Counted from the stretch's first letter, positions 1 through 8,653 are shown. The stretch is DNA of 64,000 nt from Mesorhizobium sp. INR15 (GCF_015500075.1 NZ_CP045496.1:3048001-3112000), one strand, 5' to 3'. Numbers and translations: made by a program. The notes: generated by a model from the sequence alone, not told the origin.

Positions 1-413
1 CCGAACCGGTGCGGCAGGAGGCGATGGCGCTGCTGACGATGGTTGGGCTCGGCCATCTCGCCCATTCCTATCCCTCGCAGCTTTCCGGCGGCGAGCAGCA
101 GCGCGTGGCGATCGCCCGCGCGCTGGCCATGCAGCCGGAGGTGCTGCTGTTCGACGAGCCGACCAGTGCGCTCGACCCGGAGCGCGTCGGCGAAGTGCTC
201 AAGGTGATCCGGCAACTGACCCAGACCACGAACATGACCATGATGATCGTCACGCACGAGCTCGATTTCGCGCGCGACGTCTCGGACCGCATCGCCTTCA
301 TGGAGGATGGAGAATTGCTCAACCTGATCCCGGCGGGAGAGCTGCTGCGGCAGCCGCCGGAATCGCGGCTGTGCAAGTTCGTTGGGCAAATCTACTCGTC
401 CCGCGAAGCCTGA
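1..413 (+). CDS. ABC transporter ATP-binding protein, polar amino acid type (5' end outside window)
   Basis: C-terminal part of an ATPase that energises a polar amino acid-type importer at the inner membrane. The reading frame is open at the left edge, so the Walker A half lies outside the window. Visible are the ABC signature LSGGEQQRVAIARAL, the Walker B and D-loop stretch LLFDEPTSALDPE, and the switch histidine in MIVTHELDF, all in the normal order for the HisP/GlnQ group. It ends in TGA at 411-413. An aldo/keto reductase follows 83 bases later on the same strand and may share its transcript. The substrate cannot be told from this part. It is separate from ehuA, the ATPase at 6886-7677. 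Confidence 0.9.
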   Translation, partial: EPVRQEAMALLTMVGLGHLAHSYPSQLSGGEQQRVAIARALAMQPEVLLFDEPTSALDPERVGEVLKVIRQLTQTTNMTMMIVTHELDFARDVSDRIAFMEDGELLNLIPAGELLRQPPESRLCKFVGQIYSSREA

Positions 414-496
414 ACGACCAAATCGCTGGAGCAGTTGGCACCCCTCGCGGGTGATCGATGCCGCGCGCCTGTAAACACTGAAACGGAGTTGATGAG

Positions 497-1516
497 ATGA
501 CGAAAATTCAGCAGAGATCCATCGGGCCTGCCGCGCAGGAGGTGTCGGCGCTGGCGCTCGGCTCCTGGCATACGTGGGACAGGGGTGTGTTCGAGGATAT
601 CACCGTGCTCCTGCGCAAGGCGCTCGATGCCGGCGTCAACCTGTTCGATGTCGGCGTCTACCGTTCCAAGGGACCGAACTCGATCGATCCCTACGACCAT
701 CCCACCGACCTGATCTTCGCCCAGGCGATGAAGGCGGTCGGCGCCAAGGAAAACCGCGACTATGACATCGCGGTCAAGGCATGGCTGTCGAAGCCGCAGG
801 TCAATGTTGTCGAACAGGTCGACAATGTGCTCTGGCGGCAAGGTGCCGAGCACGCCAAATATGTGGTGCTGGGCGATATCCTCTATGAGACCCGTGACTT
901 CACGCCCTTGCTGATGCAACTCGACGCGCTGAAGAAGGCCGGCAAGATCGGCTATTGGGCTGTCAACAACTGGTCGGCCGACCAGATCCAGGCGATCCAT
1001 GACCAGGCGCTGGAGCTCGGCATAGATGTGCCGCAGTTCGCGCAGCTTAAATACAGCGTGTTCCGCCGCACCATTGCCGAAGGCGCGCCGTTCCAGCAAC
1101 TGATCGACAAGACCGGGATTTCGATCCAGGCGTCCGATGTGATGGAAGGCGGGCTTTTGTTCGCCACCGATACCTCGCGCATTATCGCGCTTGATGTCGG
1201 CGGCATCCAGGGTGCGATCCGCGCCAGCCAGGGCGCGTTTGCCGAGGCGGCACGCAAGCTGGGCGCCACGCCGGCGCAGCTGGCGATCGCCTATCCCTTG
1301 ACCAACCCGCTGTGCAGCAACGTGCTGATCGGCACGCGGACGCTGGAGCAATACGAAGACAATATCGGCGCGTTCGACCTGCTCGAGCGGGCGGGCGCCG
1401 ATGCGGTCCAGGCGGCGGTCGCCGATCTCTGGCTCGACCGTGAGGTCGATGCGCAGGCGTCGTGGTCGGGGCACCGTCACGACACGCCGGAAAACTATCT
1501 GGTCGTGCGCCGCTGA
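497..1516 (+). CDS. Divergent aldo/keto reductase family protein
   Basis: A 339-residue protein with the aldo/keto reductase barrel pattern: an N-terminal GSWHTWDRG stretch, a FDVGVY motif near residue 50, and a C-terminal GTRTLEQYEDNI segment like the family's NADPH-binding end. The catalytic tetrad is not canonical. Asp51 and Tyr55 are four residues apart instead of the usual five, a lysine is present near residue 94, and the histidine expected after the next strand is missing (the sequence there is VVLGDIL). It could be an altered oxidoreductase or a non-reductase relative, perhaps tied to the upstream transporter. An ATG with weak upstream purines marks the start. It converges on doeD. 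Confidence 0.8.
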   Translation: MTKIQQRSIGPAAQEVSALALGSWHTWDRGVFEDITVLLRKALDAGVNLFDVGVYRSKGPNSIDPYDHPTDLIFAQAMKAVGAKENRDYDIAVKAWLSKPQVNVVEQVDNVLWRQGAEHAKYVVLGDILYETRDFTPLLMQLDALKKAGKIGYWAVNNWSADQIQAIHDQALELGIDVPQFAQLKYSVFRRTIAEGAPFQQLIDKTGISIQASDVMEGGLLFATDTSRIIALDVGGIQGAIRASQGAFAEAARKLGATPAQLAIAYPLTNPLCSNVLIGTRTLEQYEDNIGAFDLLERAGADAVQAAVADLWLDREVDAQASWSGHRHDTPENYLVVRR

Positions 1517-1545
1517 CCCCAGGGGGCGGGGCGCCTCCGCTTGAC

Positions 1546-1604
1546 CTTCTCCCCGTTCTTTTCGGGGAGAAGATGCTGGCAGGCGGATGAAAGGTAGCGG
1601 CAAC
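1546..1604. repeat. Right half of a rhizobial-type palindromic intergenic element, likely acting as terminator
   Basis: The first 27 bases form a hairpin with arms CTTCTCCCCG and CGGGGAGAAG around a 7-base loop. The following bases to 1604 match the outer right part of the full elements at 53831-54000 and 57977-58157 (hairpin, then GGCAG, CGGATGA, and an AGCGGCAAC-like end). It lies between the convergent aldo/keto reductase and doeD genes, where the hairpin could end both transcripts. Confidence 0.7.
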
Positions 1605-1614
1605 TGTCGACCAA

Positions 1615-2994
1615 TCAGAGATTGGCGAACACGCTGTTCACGGCATCAGCGGTCTTGGCCACGACGATGTCGGCCTCCTCGCGGGTCAGGCAGAGCGGCG
1701 GCGCGAAGCCGAGTATGTCGCCCTGCGGCATGGCGCGGCCGATGACGCCGCTTGCGGCCAATGCCGTGGCGACCTGCGGCCCGATCTTGAGCGAAGGGTC
1801 GAAGAACACGCGGTCATCCCTGTCGGCGACGAATTCGACCGCCGCCAGCATGCCGTCGCCGCGCACGTCGCCGACATGTTTATGTCCGCCGACGGCCTTA
1901 GCCAGTTCGGCGCGGAAATAGGCACCGGTCTCGCCGGCATTCGTCACCAGGTCCATCTCGTCGATCAGTTCGAGATTGGCGACACCGGCGGCAACGCAGA
2001 TCGGATGCGCCGAATAGGTCCAGCCATGGCCGAGCGAGCCGAGCTTGTCGGAACCCTGCACCAGCACCTGCCACATCTTGTCGGCGACAATGACGCCCGA
2101 CAGCGGCGCATAGGCCGAGGTCAGGCCCTTGGCGATGGTGATGAGGTCCGGCTTGATGCCGTAATGGTCGGAGCCGAACATTGTGCCGAGCCGGCCAAAG
2201 CCCGTGACCACTTCGTCGGCGACCAGCAGCACATCATACTTCTTCAGCACGGCCTGGACCTTTTCCCAATAGCCGGCAGGCGGCGGCACAATGCCGCCGG
2301 TGCCGAGGATCGGCTCACCGATGAAGGCGGCGACGGTTTCCGGCCCTTCGGCCAGGATCATCTCCTCGAGCTTGTCGGCGCAATGCTGCGAAAACTGCTC
2401 CTCGCTCATCGAGCGGTCGGCGCGGCGGAAATAGTAGGGCGCCTCGGTGTGCAGAACCGGCGCACGCGGCAGGTCAAAGGCGTTGTGGAACAGGTCCAGC
2501 CCGGTCAGCGATCCCGTCATCACGCCCGAGCCGTGATAGCCGCGCCAGCGCGAGATGATCTTCTTCCTCTCCGGCCGTCCCAGCACGTTGTTGTAGTACC
2601 AGATCAGCTTGATGTTGGTTTCGTTGGCGTCCGAACCCGACAGACCGAAATAGACCCGGCTCATGCCTTTCGGCGCGCGGTCGATGATCATCTTGGAAAG
2701 CGTGATCGAGGCCTCGGTGCCGTGGCCGACATAGGCGTGGTAATAGGCGAGGTTCTTGGCCTGCGCGGCAATGGCGTCGGCGATCTTCTGGCGGCCATAG
2801 CCGACATTGACGCAGTAGAGGCCGGCGAAGGCATCGAGGCTCTTCTTGCCATTGTTGTCCCAGACGGTGACGCCTTCACCGCCGGCCATGATGCGGGTCG
2901 GCGATTCACCCCGGGAATGGGTGCCCATGTGGGTCGAGGGATGGAAGAAGTGGTCGCGATCCCAGGCGGCGAGTTCGTTGGACTGGTCGAGCAT
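1615..2994 (-). CDS. doeD: L-2,4-diaminobutyrate transaminase DoeD (class III aminotransferase)
   Basis: A 459-residue PLP-dependent class III aminotransferase. Seen in the sequence are the DEVVTGFGRLG motif carrying the pyridine-binding aspartate, and ITIAKGLTSAYAPLSG with the Schiff-base lysine. In ectoine catabolism DoeD transfers the terminal amino group of L-2,4-diaminobutyrate to give aspartate semialdehyde. The assignment to this substrate, rather than to a general omega-amino acid, rests on its position 33 bases downstream of doeC in an ectoine locus. The ATG is preceded by AAGGAG at good spacing. Expected in the cytoplasm. Confidence 0.85.
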   Translation of the reverse strand: MLDQSNELAAWDRDHFFHPSTHMGTHSRGESPTRIMAGGEGVTVWDNNGKKSLDAFAGLYCVNVGYGRQKIADAIAAQAKNLAYYHAYVGHGTEASITLSKMIIDRAPKGMSRVYFGLSGSDANETNIKLIWYYNNVLGRPERKKIISRWRGYHGSGVMTGSLTGLDLFHNAFDLPRAPVLHTEAPYYFRRADRSMSEEQFSQHCADKLEEMILAEGPETVAAFIGEPILGTGGIVPPPAGYWEKVQAVLKKYDVLLVADEVVTGFGRLGTMFGSDHYGIKPDLITIAKGLTSAYAPLSGVIVADKMWQVLVQGSDKLGSLGHGWTYSAHPICVAAGVANLELIDEMDLVTNAGETGAYFRAELAKAVGGHKHVGDVRGDGMLAAVEFVADRDDRVFFDPSLKIGPQVATALAASGVIGRAMPQGDILGFAPPLCLTREEADIVVAKTADAVNSVFANL

Positions 2995-3027
2995 TTTTTG
3001 ACTCCTTGAGCGATGGGCCGGACGAAC

Positions 3028-4524
3028 CTATGCGAGGTCCAGGCAGAGATACTTCAGATCGGTGAAAGCTTCGAGCCCGTGACGCGAGCCTTCGCGGCCG
3101 ATGCCGGATTGCTTGACGCCGCCGAAGGGGATCGGCGCGCCGGTGATCTTGACGCGGTTGATGGCAACCATACCGTAGTCGAGCGCGCGGCCCAGGCGCT
3201 GCTGGCGCGCGCCGTTCTCTGTCACGACATAGGCGACGAGGCCATATTCGGTGGCGTTGGCGCGGGCTATCACCTCGTCCTCGCTGTCGAAGGGCGTGAC
3301 AGCCGCGACCGGGCCAAAGGTTTCCTCGCGCATGATCAATGCGTCGTCGGCGACATCGGCCAGCAAGGTCGGCTGGTAGAACAGGGACCCGGCCTGATGC
3401 CGCCCGCCCCCAGTGAGGCAGCGCGCGCCATGGGCGAGTGCGTCGGCGACCTGTTCCTCGACCTTGTTGACCGCGCGCTCATGCATCAGCGGTCCGACGT
3501 CGGTGTCATCTGCGAGGCCATTGCCGGTGCGCAGCGTCTCGATGCGCCTGGCGAAGGCGGCGCAGAAACGGTCGTAGACCGGACGCTGGACATAGATGCG
3601 GTTGGCGGCAAGGCAATCCTGGCCCGAGGTTGCGAATTTGGCATCGAGGGCGATGTTCACGGCCTTGTCTAGGTCAGCGTCGGCAAAGACGATCAGCGGC
3701 GCGTGGCCGCCAAGCTCCATCACCAGCCGCTTCATCGTCGGCGCGCTCTGGGCTGCAATCAGCCGGCCGATCTCGGTCGAACCGGTGAAGCTCATGGCGC
3801 GGATGCGCGGGTCTTCGCACATGCGCCCGACAATGGTCGAAGCCTTGCCGGTGAGCACATTGAAGACGCCGGCGGGCAGGCCAGCGCGTTCGCCGAGTTC
3901 GGCAAGCGCCAGCGCCGACAGCGGCGTTTCCGAAGAAGGATGCGCAACGATGGTGCAGCCGGCGGCAAGGGCGGCGGCGGCCTTGCGGGTCAGCATGGCC
4001 GAGGGGAAGTTCCACGGCGTGACGACGCCGACGACGCCGAGCGGCTCGCGCCGCACCATCATCTCGGCGCCCGGCAGGTGGCTGGTGACGCTCTCGGCAT
4101 TGAGGCGTTTTGCCTCCTCGGCATACCACTCGACGAAGGAGGCGGCGTAGTCGATCTCGCCGAGCGACTCCTTCAGCGGTTTGCCCTGTTCCAGCGTCAT
4201 CAGCAGCGCGAGGTCGTCTTTCGCCGCGATGATCAGGTCGAACCATTTTCGCAATATCCGCGAGCGCTCCTGCGGCAAGGCCGAGCGCCAGGCCGGAAAG
4301 GCGCGCGAGGCCGCGTCGATGGCCTTCGTTGTCTGCCCGGCGTCGAGCGCCGCGACAAAGCCGACGGTGGCGCCGGTCGCCGGATCGGTGACCTCGAAGC
4401 TCTCCGCCGCATCGCTCGCCGTCCAGTGGCCGTCGACATAGGCGAGTTCGCGCAGCAACCGGCGATCGGCGAGGCGGTCAAGCGCTTCGTGGCGGTGCGA
4501 ACGGGCAAAGTGCGCGGACATCAT
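3028..4524 (-). CDS. doeC: Aspartate-semialdehyde dehydrogenase DoeC (succinate-semialdehyde dehydrogenase family)
   Basis: A 498-residue NAD(P)-dependent aldehyde dehydrogenase. It shows the cofactor motif FTGSTEIG, the general-base glutamate in VMELGGHAP and the nucleophilic cysteine in GQDCLAANR. GabD-like enzymes oxidise succinate semialdehyde. In this neighbourhood the likely job is oxidation of aspartate semialdehyde, from DoeD, to aspartate. I place the start at 4524 (MMSAHFARSHRH) because GGGAG lies just upstream; a start 30 bases earlier is open but has no ribosome site. It is cotranscribed with doeD and probably with the Lrp-type gene upstream. Confidence 0.87.
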   Translation of the reverse strand: MMSAHFARSHRHEALDRLADRRLLRELAYVDGHWTASDAAESFEVTDPATGATVGFVAALDAGQTTKAIDAASRAFPAWRSALPQERSRILRKWFDLIIAAKDDLALLMTLEQGKPLKESLGEIDYAASFVEWYAEEAKRLNAESVTSHLPGAEMMVRREPLGVVGVVTPWNFPSAMLTRKAAAALAAGCTIVAHPSSETPLSALALAELGERAGLPAGVFNVLTGKASTIVGRMCEDPRIRAMSFTGSTEIGRLIAAQSAPTMKRLVMELGGHAPLIVFADADLDKAVNIALDAKFATSGQDCLAANRIYVQRPVYDRFCAAFARRIETLRTGNGLADDTDVGPLMHERAVNKVEEQVADALAHGARCLTGGGRHQAGSLFYQPTLLADVADDALIMREETFGPVAAVTPFDSEDEVIARANATEYGLVAYVVTENGARQQRLGRALDYGMVAINRVKITGAPIPFGGVKQSGIGREGSRHGLEAFTDLKYLCLDLA

Positions 4525-4655
4525 TTGTTGCTCCCGGTTGGGTGATGTCCGCAAGAGTAGGGGCGTGGCGCGAAGGAAGGGACTGTTTCAGCCGCTCTTC
4601 ATAGAGAGACTCTCTCTATTATGCCGCCCAGCCGGACAATCTCTCCGAACGGTTG

Positions 4656-5168
4656 CTACGGCTGCAACGGCAGCAGGTCGGCGACAGGCAAAACGGTCTC
4701 GTCCTTCACCGTCTTGGTGACGATGTAGGTGAAGTAGCGGTCGATGCCGATTTCGCGGTCGAGCAAGGCGTCGACAAGCCGCTGGTAGGCATCGATGTCG
4801 CGCGCCATGACCTTCAGCACATAGTCGACACCGCCGCCGACTGACCAGCAGGCGACAATCTCGGGAATGTCGCGGATGACGCGCTCGAAACGGTCGAAAT
4901 CGGCCTGGCGGTGGCTGGCCAGCGTCACTTCCATCAAGACGGTGGCGACAGGAGCGACGGTGCGGATGGCAATCGAGGCATGATAACCGGAGACGATGCC
5001 GGCCTTTTCCAGCTTGCGCAGCCGCATCCAGCACGGCGTCGGCGACAGGCCGACCTTGTCGGCCAGCGCCAGCTTGGTGATGCGGCCATCACGCTGGATG
5101 GCGTCGAGGATTTTCAGGTCGATAGGGTCGAGTTTCGGTGCAGCCATCATGTCCACTTTTTCGTCCAT
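4656..5168 (-). CDS. Lrp/AsnC family regulator of ectoine catabolism
   Basis: About 170 residues: an N-terminal winged HTH (LDPIDLKILDAIQRDGR to LSPTPCWMRLRKLEKAGIV) and a C-terminal RAM effector domain with the YVLKVMARD strand. Lrp-type regulators form octamers that bind amino acid-like ligands. In marine and rhizobial ectoine loci an asnC gene precedes the dehydrogenase and transaminase genes, the same order as here (asnC, then doeC 131 bases on, then doeD). It diverges from enuR, so it could control both strands. The start is uncertain: 5168 (MDEKVD) is chosen, and codons up to 5207 are also possible. Confidence 0.88.
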   Translation of the reverse strand: MDEKVDMMAAPKLDPIDLKILDAIQRDGRITKLALADKVGLSPTPCWMRLRKLEKAGIVSGYHASIAIRTVAPVATVLMEVTLASHRQADFDRFERVIRDIPEIVACWSVGGGVDYVLKVMARDIDAYQRLVDALLDREIGIDRYFTYIVTKTVKDETVLPVADLLPLQP

Positions 5169-5229
5169 CGTAACATGATGGCGCATTATTTCGATTGTCA
5201 ATTGCACTGATTTCGATCTCTAATAAGTC

Positions 5230-6615
5230 ATGACATTGTGGCAACCCGATCCCGCGCTTATCCGGCGGCCCGCCTACCTGTCGCTGGCGGATCAGATCGC
5301 GCGCGCGATCCATGACGGGCGGCTTGCCAACGGCACGCGGCTGCCGACGCATCGCCGGCTGGCGGATGACCTGAAGCTTTCGGTGCAGACGGTCAGCCGC
5401 GCCTATGAGGAGTTGATCCGGCGCGGCTTGATTTCAGGCGAGATCGGCCGTGGCAGCTTTGTCCAGACGCAGCGCCGCGAACCGGAGCCGCCATATCTGC
5501 CGGAGCGCCTGGGCGAGGTGATCGATCTCTCGATCCTGAAGCCGGTCTGCGAGCCGATGCATCTGGAGCGGCTGAAGCAGGCGCTGGGCTGGCTGGCGGA
5601 GAACCTGCCATCAAGTTCAGCTTTGTCGTTCCGGCCCAACATGGTGTTTCCACGCCACCGCGCGGTGGCGGTGGAATGGTTGAGGCAGTGCGGGCTCGAC
5701 ATTTCCGCGCAGAATGTCAGCCTGACCAATGGCGCCACGGCCGGCATGACGGTGGCGCTGATGAGCGTGGCGCCGCCGGGCTCAACGGTTGCCACCGAGG
5801 CGATCGGTCATCACACGCTGGTGCCGCTGGCCCGCTATCTCGGCTTTAACCTCCAGGGCCTGCCGATCGATGGCAATGGCCTCATCCCGGCGTCGCTCGA
5901 CGAGGCCTGCAAGCTTTCCGACATACGCGCCGTGTTCGTGCAGCCGTCGGTGATCAACCCGACGGCGACGCTGATGGACGCGGCACGGCGCGCCGAAATC
6001 GCCGCCGTGGCGCGCAAGCACGACATCGCCATCATCGAAAATGATGTGCTGGGCCCGCTGGTCGAGGATCGGCCGCCGCCGGTCGCGGCCTTCGCGCCGG
6101 AGCGCACGCTCTACGTCACCTCCTTCACCAAGATCACGGTGCCTGGCCTGCGCATCGGCTATCTCGCCGCACCGGACCGCTATGTCGCCGCTGTTGCCAA
6201 CCGTCACCTGGTTTCGAACTGGATGGCGACGCCGCTGGTGGCGGAGATCGCCACCAAATGGGTGACCGACGGCACGGCGATGGAACTTGTGCGCTGGCAG
6301 CGGACGGCGCTGCGGCGCCGTATGGACATAGCCGCCGAGGTCCTGGCGGGCGTCGACTATCGCGCGCATCGCGACGGCCTGCATCTGTGGCTGCAACTGC
6401 CCGCCGACCGGGCCGAGGAGAGTTTTGTCGCCCAGGCCCGCCTGCAAGGCGTGGCGATCGCGCCCGGCACATCCTTCCGCATCTCGGATGCGCCCTGGCA
6501 CCCGGCGGTGCGCATTTCGCTGGGCTCGACCACCGAAGGGGAACTGCGCGCCGGCCTCGGCGTTGTCACCAAGCTGTTGCTTGGCGATCCTGAGCATCTG
6601 TTGCTCGCTATCTAG
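5230..6615 (+). CDS. enuR: MocR/GntR-type PLP-binding regulator EnuR
   Basis: A 461-residue fusion of a GntR winged helix (residues about 12-80, with TRLPTHRRLADDLKLSVQTVSRAYEEL split across helices) and a fold-type-I aminotransferase-like domain (about 110-450). The PLP-anchoring lysine is visible as Lys301 in TSFTKITVPGLRIGY. Established knowledge: EnuR of Ruegeria represses ectoine uptake and catabolism genes, and ectoine breakdown intermediates bind its PLP to relieve repression. Lys301 sits where that protein's cofactor lysine is expected. Its position between the catabolic and transport arms fits this role. The ribosome site is weak, which suits a regulator made in small amounts. Confidence 0.88.
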   Translation: MTLWQPDPALIRRPAYLSLADQIARAIHDGRLANGTRLPTHRRLADDLKLSVQTVSRAYEELIRRGLISGEIGRGSFVQTQRREPEPPYLPERLGEVIDLSILKPVCEPMHLERLKQALGWLAENLPSSSALSFRPNMVFPRHRAVAVEWLRQCGLDISAQNVSLTNGATAGMTVALMSVAPPGSTVATEAIGHHTLVPLARYLGFNLQGLPIDGNGLIPASLDEACKLSDIRAVFVQPSVINPTATLMDAARRAEIAAVARKHDIAIIENDVLGPLVEDRPPPVAAFAPERTLYVTSFTKITVPGLRIGYLAAPDRYVAAVANRHLVSNWMATPLVAEIATKWVTDGTAMELVRWQRTALRRRMDIAAEVLAGVDYRAHRDGLHLWLQLPADRAEESFVAQARLQGVAIAPGTSFRISDAPWHPAVRISLGSTTEGELRAGLGVVTKLLLGDPEHLLLAI

Positions 6616-6628
6616 CCGGCACGTCGAT

Positions 6629-6746
6629 ATTCGGGTGATGCCGGCCTGCGAATGTCAGCATCCTGCGCTTCCGGTACTCACGTACGAAAAGTACGCGCCG
6701 TTCCGGTTCTCGGATGCCACCATTCTCGGGTCGGCCTGACCCGAAT
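6629..6746 (+). repeat. Highly structured intergenic element between enuR and ehuA
   Basis: Nested inverted repeats fill this stretch: outer arms ATTCGGGT (6629-6636) and ACCCGAAT (6739-6746), middle arms GCATCC (6658-6663) and GGATGC (6712-6717), and an inner hairpin CGTAC-GAAAA-GTACG (6681-6695). It looks like a folded RNA or a dispersed intergenic repeat rather than a coding region. No second copy occurs in this window. Confidence 0.5.
6726..6744 (+). terminator. Possible terminator hairpin after enuR
   Basis: TCGGGTC and GACCCGA form a 7-bp stem with a 5-base loop. There is no T run, so it may instead be only the 3' part of the larger folded element. Confidence 0.4.
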
Positions 6747-6797
6747 CTCGGCGCCCGGCGTTGCCTGGTTGCTCAAGAATTGTGCGGAATCAGAATA

Positions 6798-6831
6798 ATT
6801 GTCATGATATTATTTTCCCAATTGACATGAT
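6798..6831 (+). promoter_or_regulatory. Direct-repeat operator candidate and promoter upstream of ehuA
   Basis: ATTGTCATGAT (6798-6808) and ATTGACATGAT (6821-6831) are direct repeats differing at one base, with starts 23 bases apart (about two helical turns). The second contains TTGACA, a good -35 hexamer. A related GTCATGACATTG lies at the enuR start codon (5228-5239). The pair is a candidate binding site for EnuR or the AsnC protein. Confidence 0.5.
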
Positions 6832-6885
6832 TTGGCGCGTTCCGCATCGTTAAGGGCACAGGCTTCTCCAGCAGGGGAAATTCAT

Positions 6886-7677
6886 TTGTCCACACAAGCG
6901 CCCATCATCAAGATCGACGGCATCTCCAAGAGCTTTGGCAGCTTCAAGGTGCTGGACGGCCTGTCGATGCAGGTCATGCCGCGTGAGAAGCTGGCGCTGA
7001 TCGGGCCATCCGGCTCCGGCAAGACGACGATCCTGCGCATCCTGATGACGCTGGAGCGGATCGATGCCGGCCATATCCAGATCGATGGCGAGCAGCTCTA
7101 CCACATGGAGCGCAACGGCCAGCTGTTGCCGGCGGACGAACGGCACCTTGCCAGGATGCGCCAGAAGACCGGCATGGTCTTCCAGCTGTTCAACCTGTTT
7201 CCGCACAAATGTGTCATCGACAATGTCACGCTGGCGCCGATGCTGACCAAGGGCACGCCGCGCGCCGCCGCTGAGAAGCGGGCCATGGAGCTGCTCGACA
7301 TGGTCGGCATGGCCGACAAGGCCAAGGCGATGCCGGCGCAGCTTTCCGGCGGCCAGAAGCAGCGGGTGGCGATTGCCCGCGCGCTCGCCCTGCAGCCCAA
7401 GATCATGCTGTTCGACGAGGTGACATCGGCGCTCGATCCGGAGCTGGTCGAAGAGGTGCTGAACGTGTTGTGGCGGCTTTGCGCCGAGACCGACATGACC
7501 ATGCTTCTGGTCACCCACGAGATGGGTTTCGCGCATGATTTCGCCGACCGGGTGCTGTTCTTCGATCGCGGCAAGATCGTCGAGGAAGGCAAACCCGACG
7601 AGATTTTCCGCAATCCCAAGCAGGAGCGCACGCAAGGCTTCCTGAAGAAGATCATCGCGGCCGGACATCGCGTCTGA
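6886..7677 (+). CDS. ehuA: Ectoine/hydroxyectoine ABC transporter ATP-binding protein EhuA
   Basis: A 263-residue ABC ATPase of the polar amino acid importer group that powers ectoine uptake. Motifs in order: Walker A GPSGSGKTT, signature LSGGQKQRVAIARAL, Walker B IMLFDEVTSALDPE, and switch histidine LLVTHEMGF. The start is taken as the TTG at 6886 because AGGGG lies 7 bases upstream. An upstream TTG at 6832 is in frame but adds an 18-residue tail unlike the family and overlaps the promoter. It is the first gene of ehuABCD-eutABC-doeAB. Confidence 0.9.
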   Translation: MSTQAPIIKIDGISKSFGSFKVLDGLSMQVMPREKLALIGPSGSGKTTILRILMTLERIDAGHIQIDGEQLYHMERNGQLLPADERHLARMRQKTGMVFQLFNLFPHKCVIDNVTLAPMLTKGTPRAAAEKRAMELLDMVGMADKAKAMPAQLSGGQKQRVAIARALALQPKIMLFDEVTSALDPELVEEVLNVLWRLCAETDMTMLLVTHEMGFAHDFADRVLFFDRGKIVEEGKPDEIFRNPKQERTQGFLKKIIAAGHRV

Positions 7678-7764
7678 CCGTCATGCAAGAGGCGGCGAAG
7701 TCGTCCTTAAGGGGGCGGGGAGCCGTCCCAGTTAATCAAGACAAGAAACAAGGAGTTGGGAACA

Positions 7765-8616
7765 ATGAAGAAACTTGGCATTCTGGCCGGCGTCGCCGGT
7801 CTTGCACTGACGGCGGTTCTGGCCGCCTCGACCGCCGGTTCGGCTGACGACAGCAAGCTCGAACAGCTGAAGACGCAGGGCTTTGCCCGTGTCGCCATCG
7901 CCAATGAGCCGCCCTATACAGCGGTCGCCGCCGACGGCAAGGTTTCGGGCGCCGCGCCCGATGTGGCGCGCGAAATCTTCAAGCGTCTCGGCGTTGCCGA
8001 CATCGTCGCCTCGATCTCGGAATATGGCGCCATGATCCCCGGCCTGCAGGCAGGCCGCTTCGATGTCGTCACCGCCGGCCTGTTCATGAAACCGGAGCGC
8101 TGCGCGGCAGTCGCCTATTCGGAGCCGGTGCTGTGCGATGCCGAGGCGATGCTGGTGAAGAAGGGCAATCCGAAGGGCTTCAAGAGCTATGAGGATGTCG
8201 CCAAGGACGCAAACGCCACCATCGGCGCACCGGGCGGCGGCACCGAGGAGAAGCTGGCGCTCAATGCCGGCGTGCCGCGCGAGCGCGTCATTGTCGTGCC
8301 GGATGGCCAGAGCGGCGTGAAGATGCTGCAGGACGGCCGCATCGATGCCTATTCGCTGCCGGTCCTGTCGATCAACGACCTGATGAAGAAGGCCGCCGAT
8401 CCGAACCTTGAAGTCATTGCCCCGGTGCAGGGCGCGCCGGTCTACTGCGATGGCGCCGCCTTCAAGAAGGGCGACGAAGCGCTGCGCGATGCTTTCGATG
8501 TCGAGCTGGCCAAGCTGAAGAAATCAGGCGAGTTCGCCAAGATCATCGAGCCCTACGGCTTCTCGGCCGCGGCGGCGATGTCGACGACCCGCGACAAGCT
8601 CTGCGCCGCCAAGTAG
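7765..8616 (+). CDS. ehuB: Ectoine/hydroxyectoine-binding periplasmic protein EhuB
   Basis: A 283-residue extracellular solute-binding protein (family 3). A signal peptide (MKKLGILAG to AASTAGSA) is followed by the mature protein beginning near residue 28. The segments NEPPYTAV, SEYGAMIPGLQAG and TAGLFMKPERC are where the ligand-facing aromatic, acidic and basic residues of EhuB lie in Sinorhizobium; the match here is by eye. The ATG at 7765 is preceded by AAGGAG. A TTG at 7756 is in frame but abuts that site. A strong hairpin separates the gene from ehuC. Confidence 0.9.
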   Translation: MKKLGILAGVAGLALTAVLAASTAGSADDSKLEQLKTQGFARVAIANEPPYTAVAADGKVSGAAPDVAREIFKRLGVADIVASISEYGAMIPGLQAGRFDVVTAGLFMKPERCAAVAYSEPVLCDAEAMLVKKGNPKGFKSYEDVAKDANATIGAPGGGTEEKLALNAGVPRERVIVVPDGQSGVKMLQDGRIDAYSLPVLSINDLMKKAADPNLEVIAPVQGAPVYCDGAAFKKGDEALRDAFDVELAKLKKSGEFAKIIEPYGFSAAAAMSTTRDKLCAAK

Positions 8617-8627
8617 GCGCTTTTCCT

Positions 8628-8653
8628 CCTTCTCCCCGTTCGCGGGGAGAAGG
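8628..8653 (+). other. Strong intercistronic hairpin between ehuB and ehuC
   Basis: CCTTCTCCCCG and CGGGGAGAAGG form a perfect 11-bp stem closed by a TTCG loop, 11 bases after the ehuB stop and 27 bases before the ehuC start. There is no T run. Such hairpins commonly protect the binding-protein mRNA from 3' exonucleases, giving more binding protein than permease. The stem resembles the inner hairpins of the repeats at 53831 and 57977. Confidence 0.75.

Noticed and set aside
6832..6885. Upstream TTG start for ehuA
   Set aside because: It would place 18 extra residues in the promoter region; the TTG at 6886 has AGGGG at proper spacing and fits the family length.
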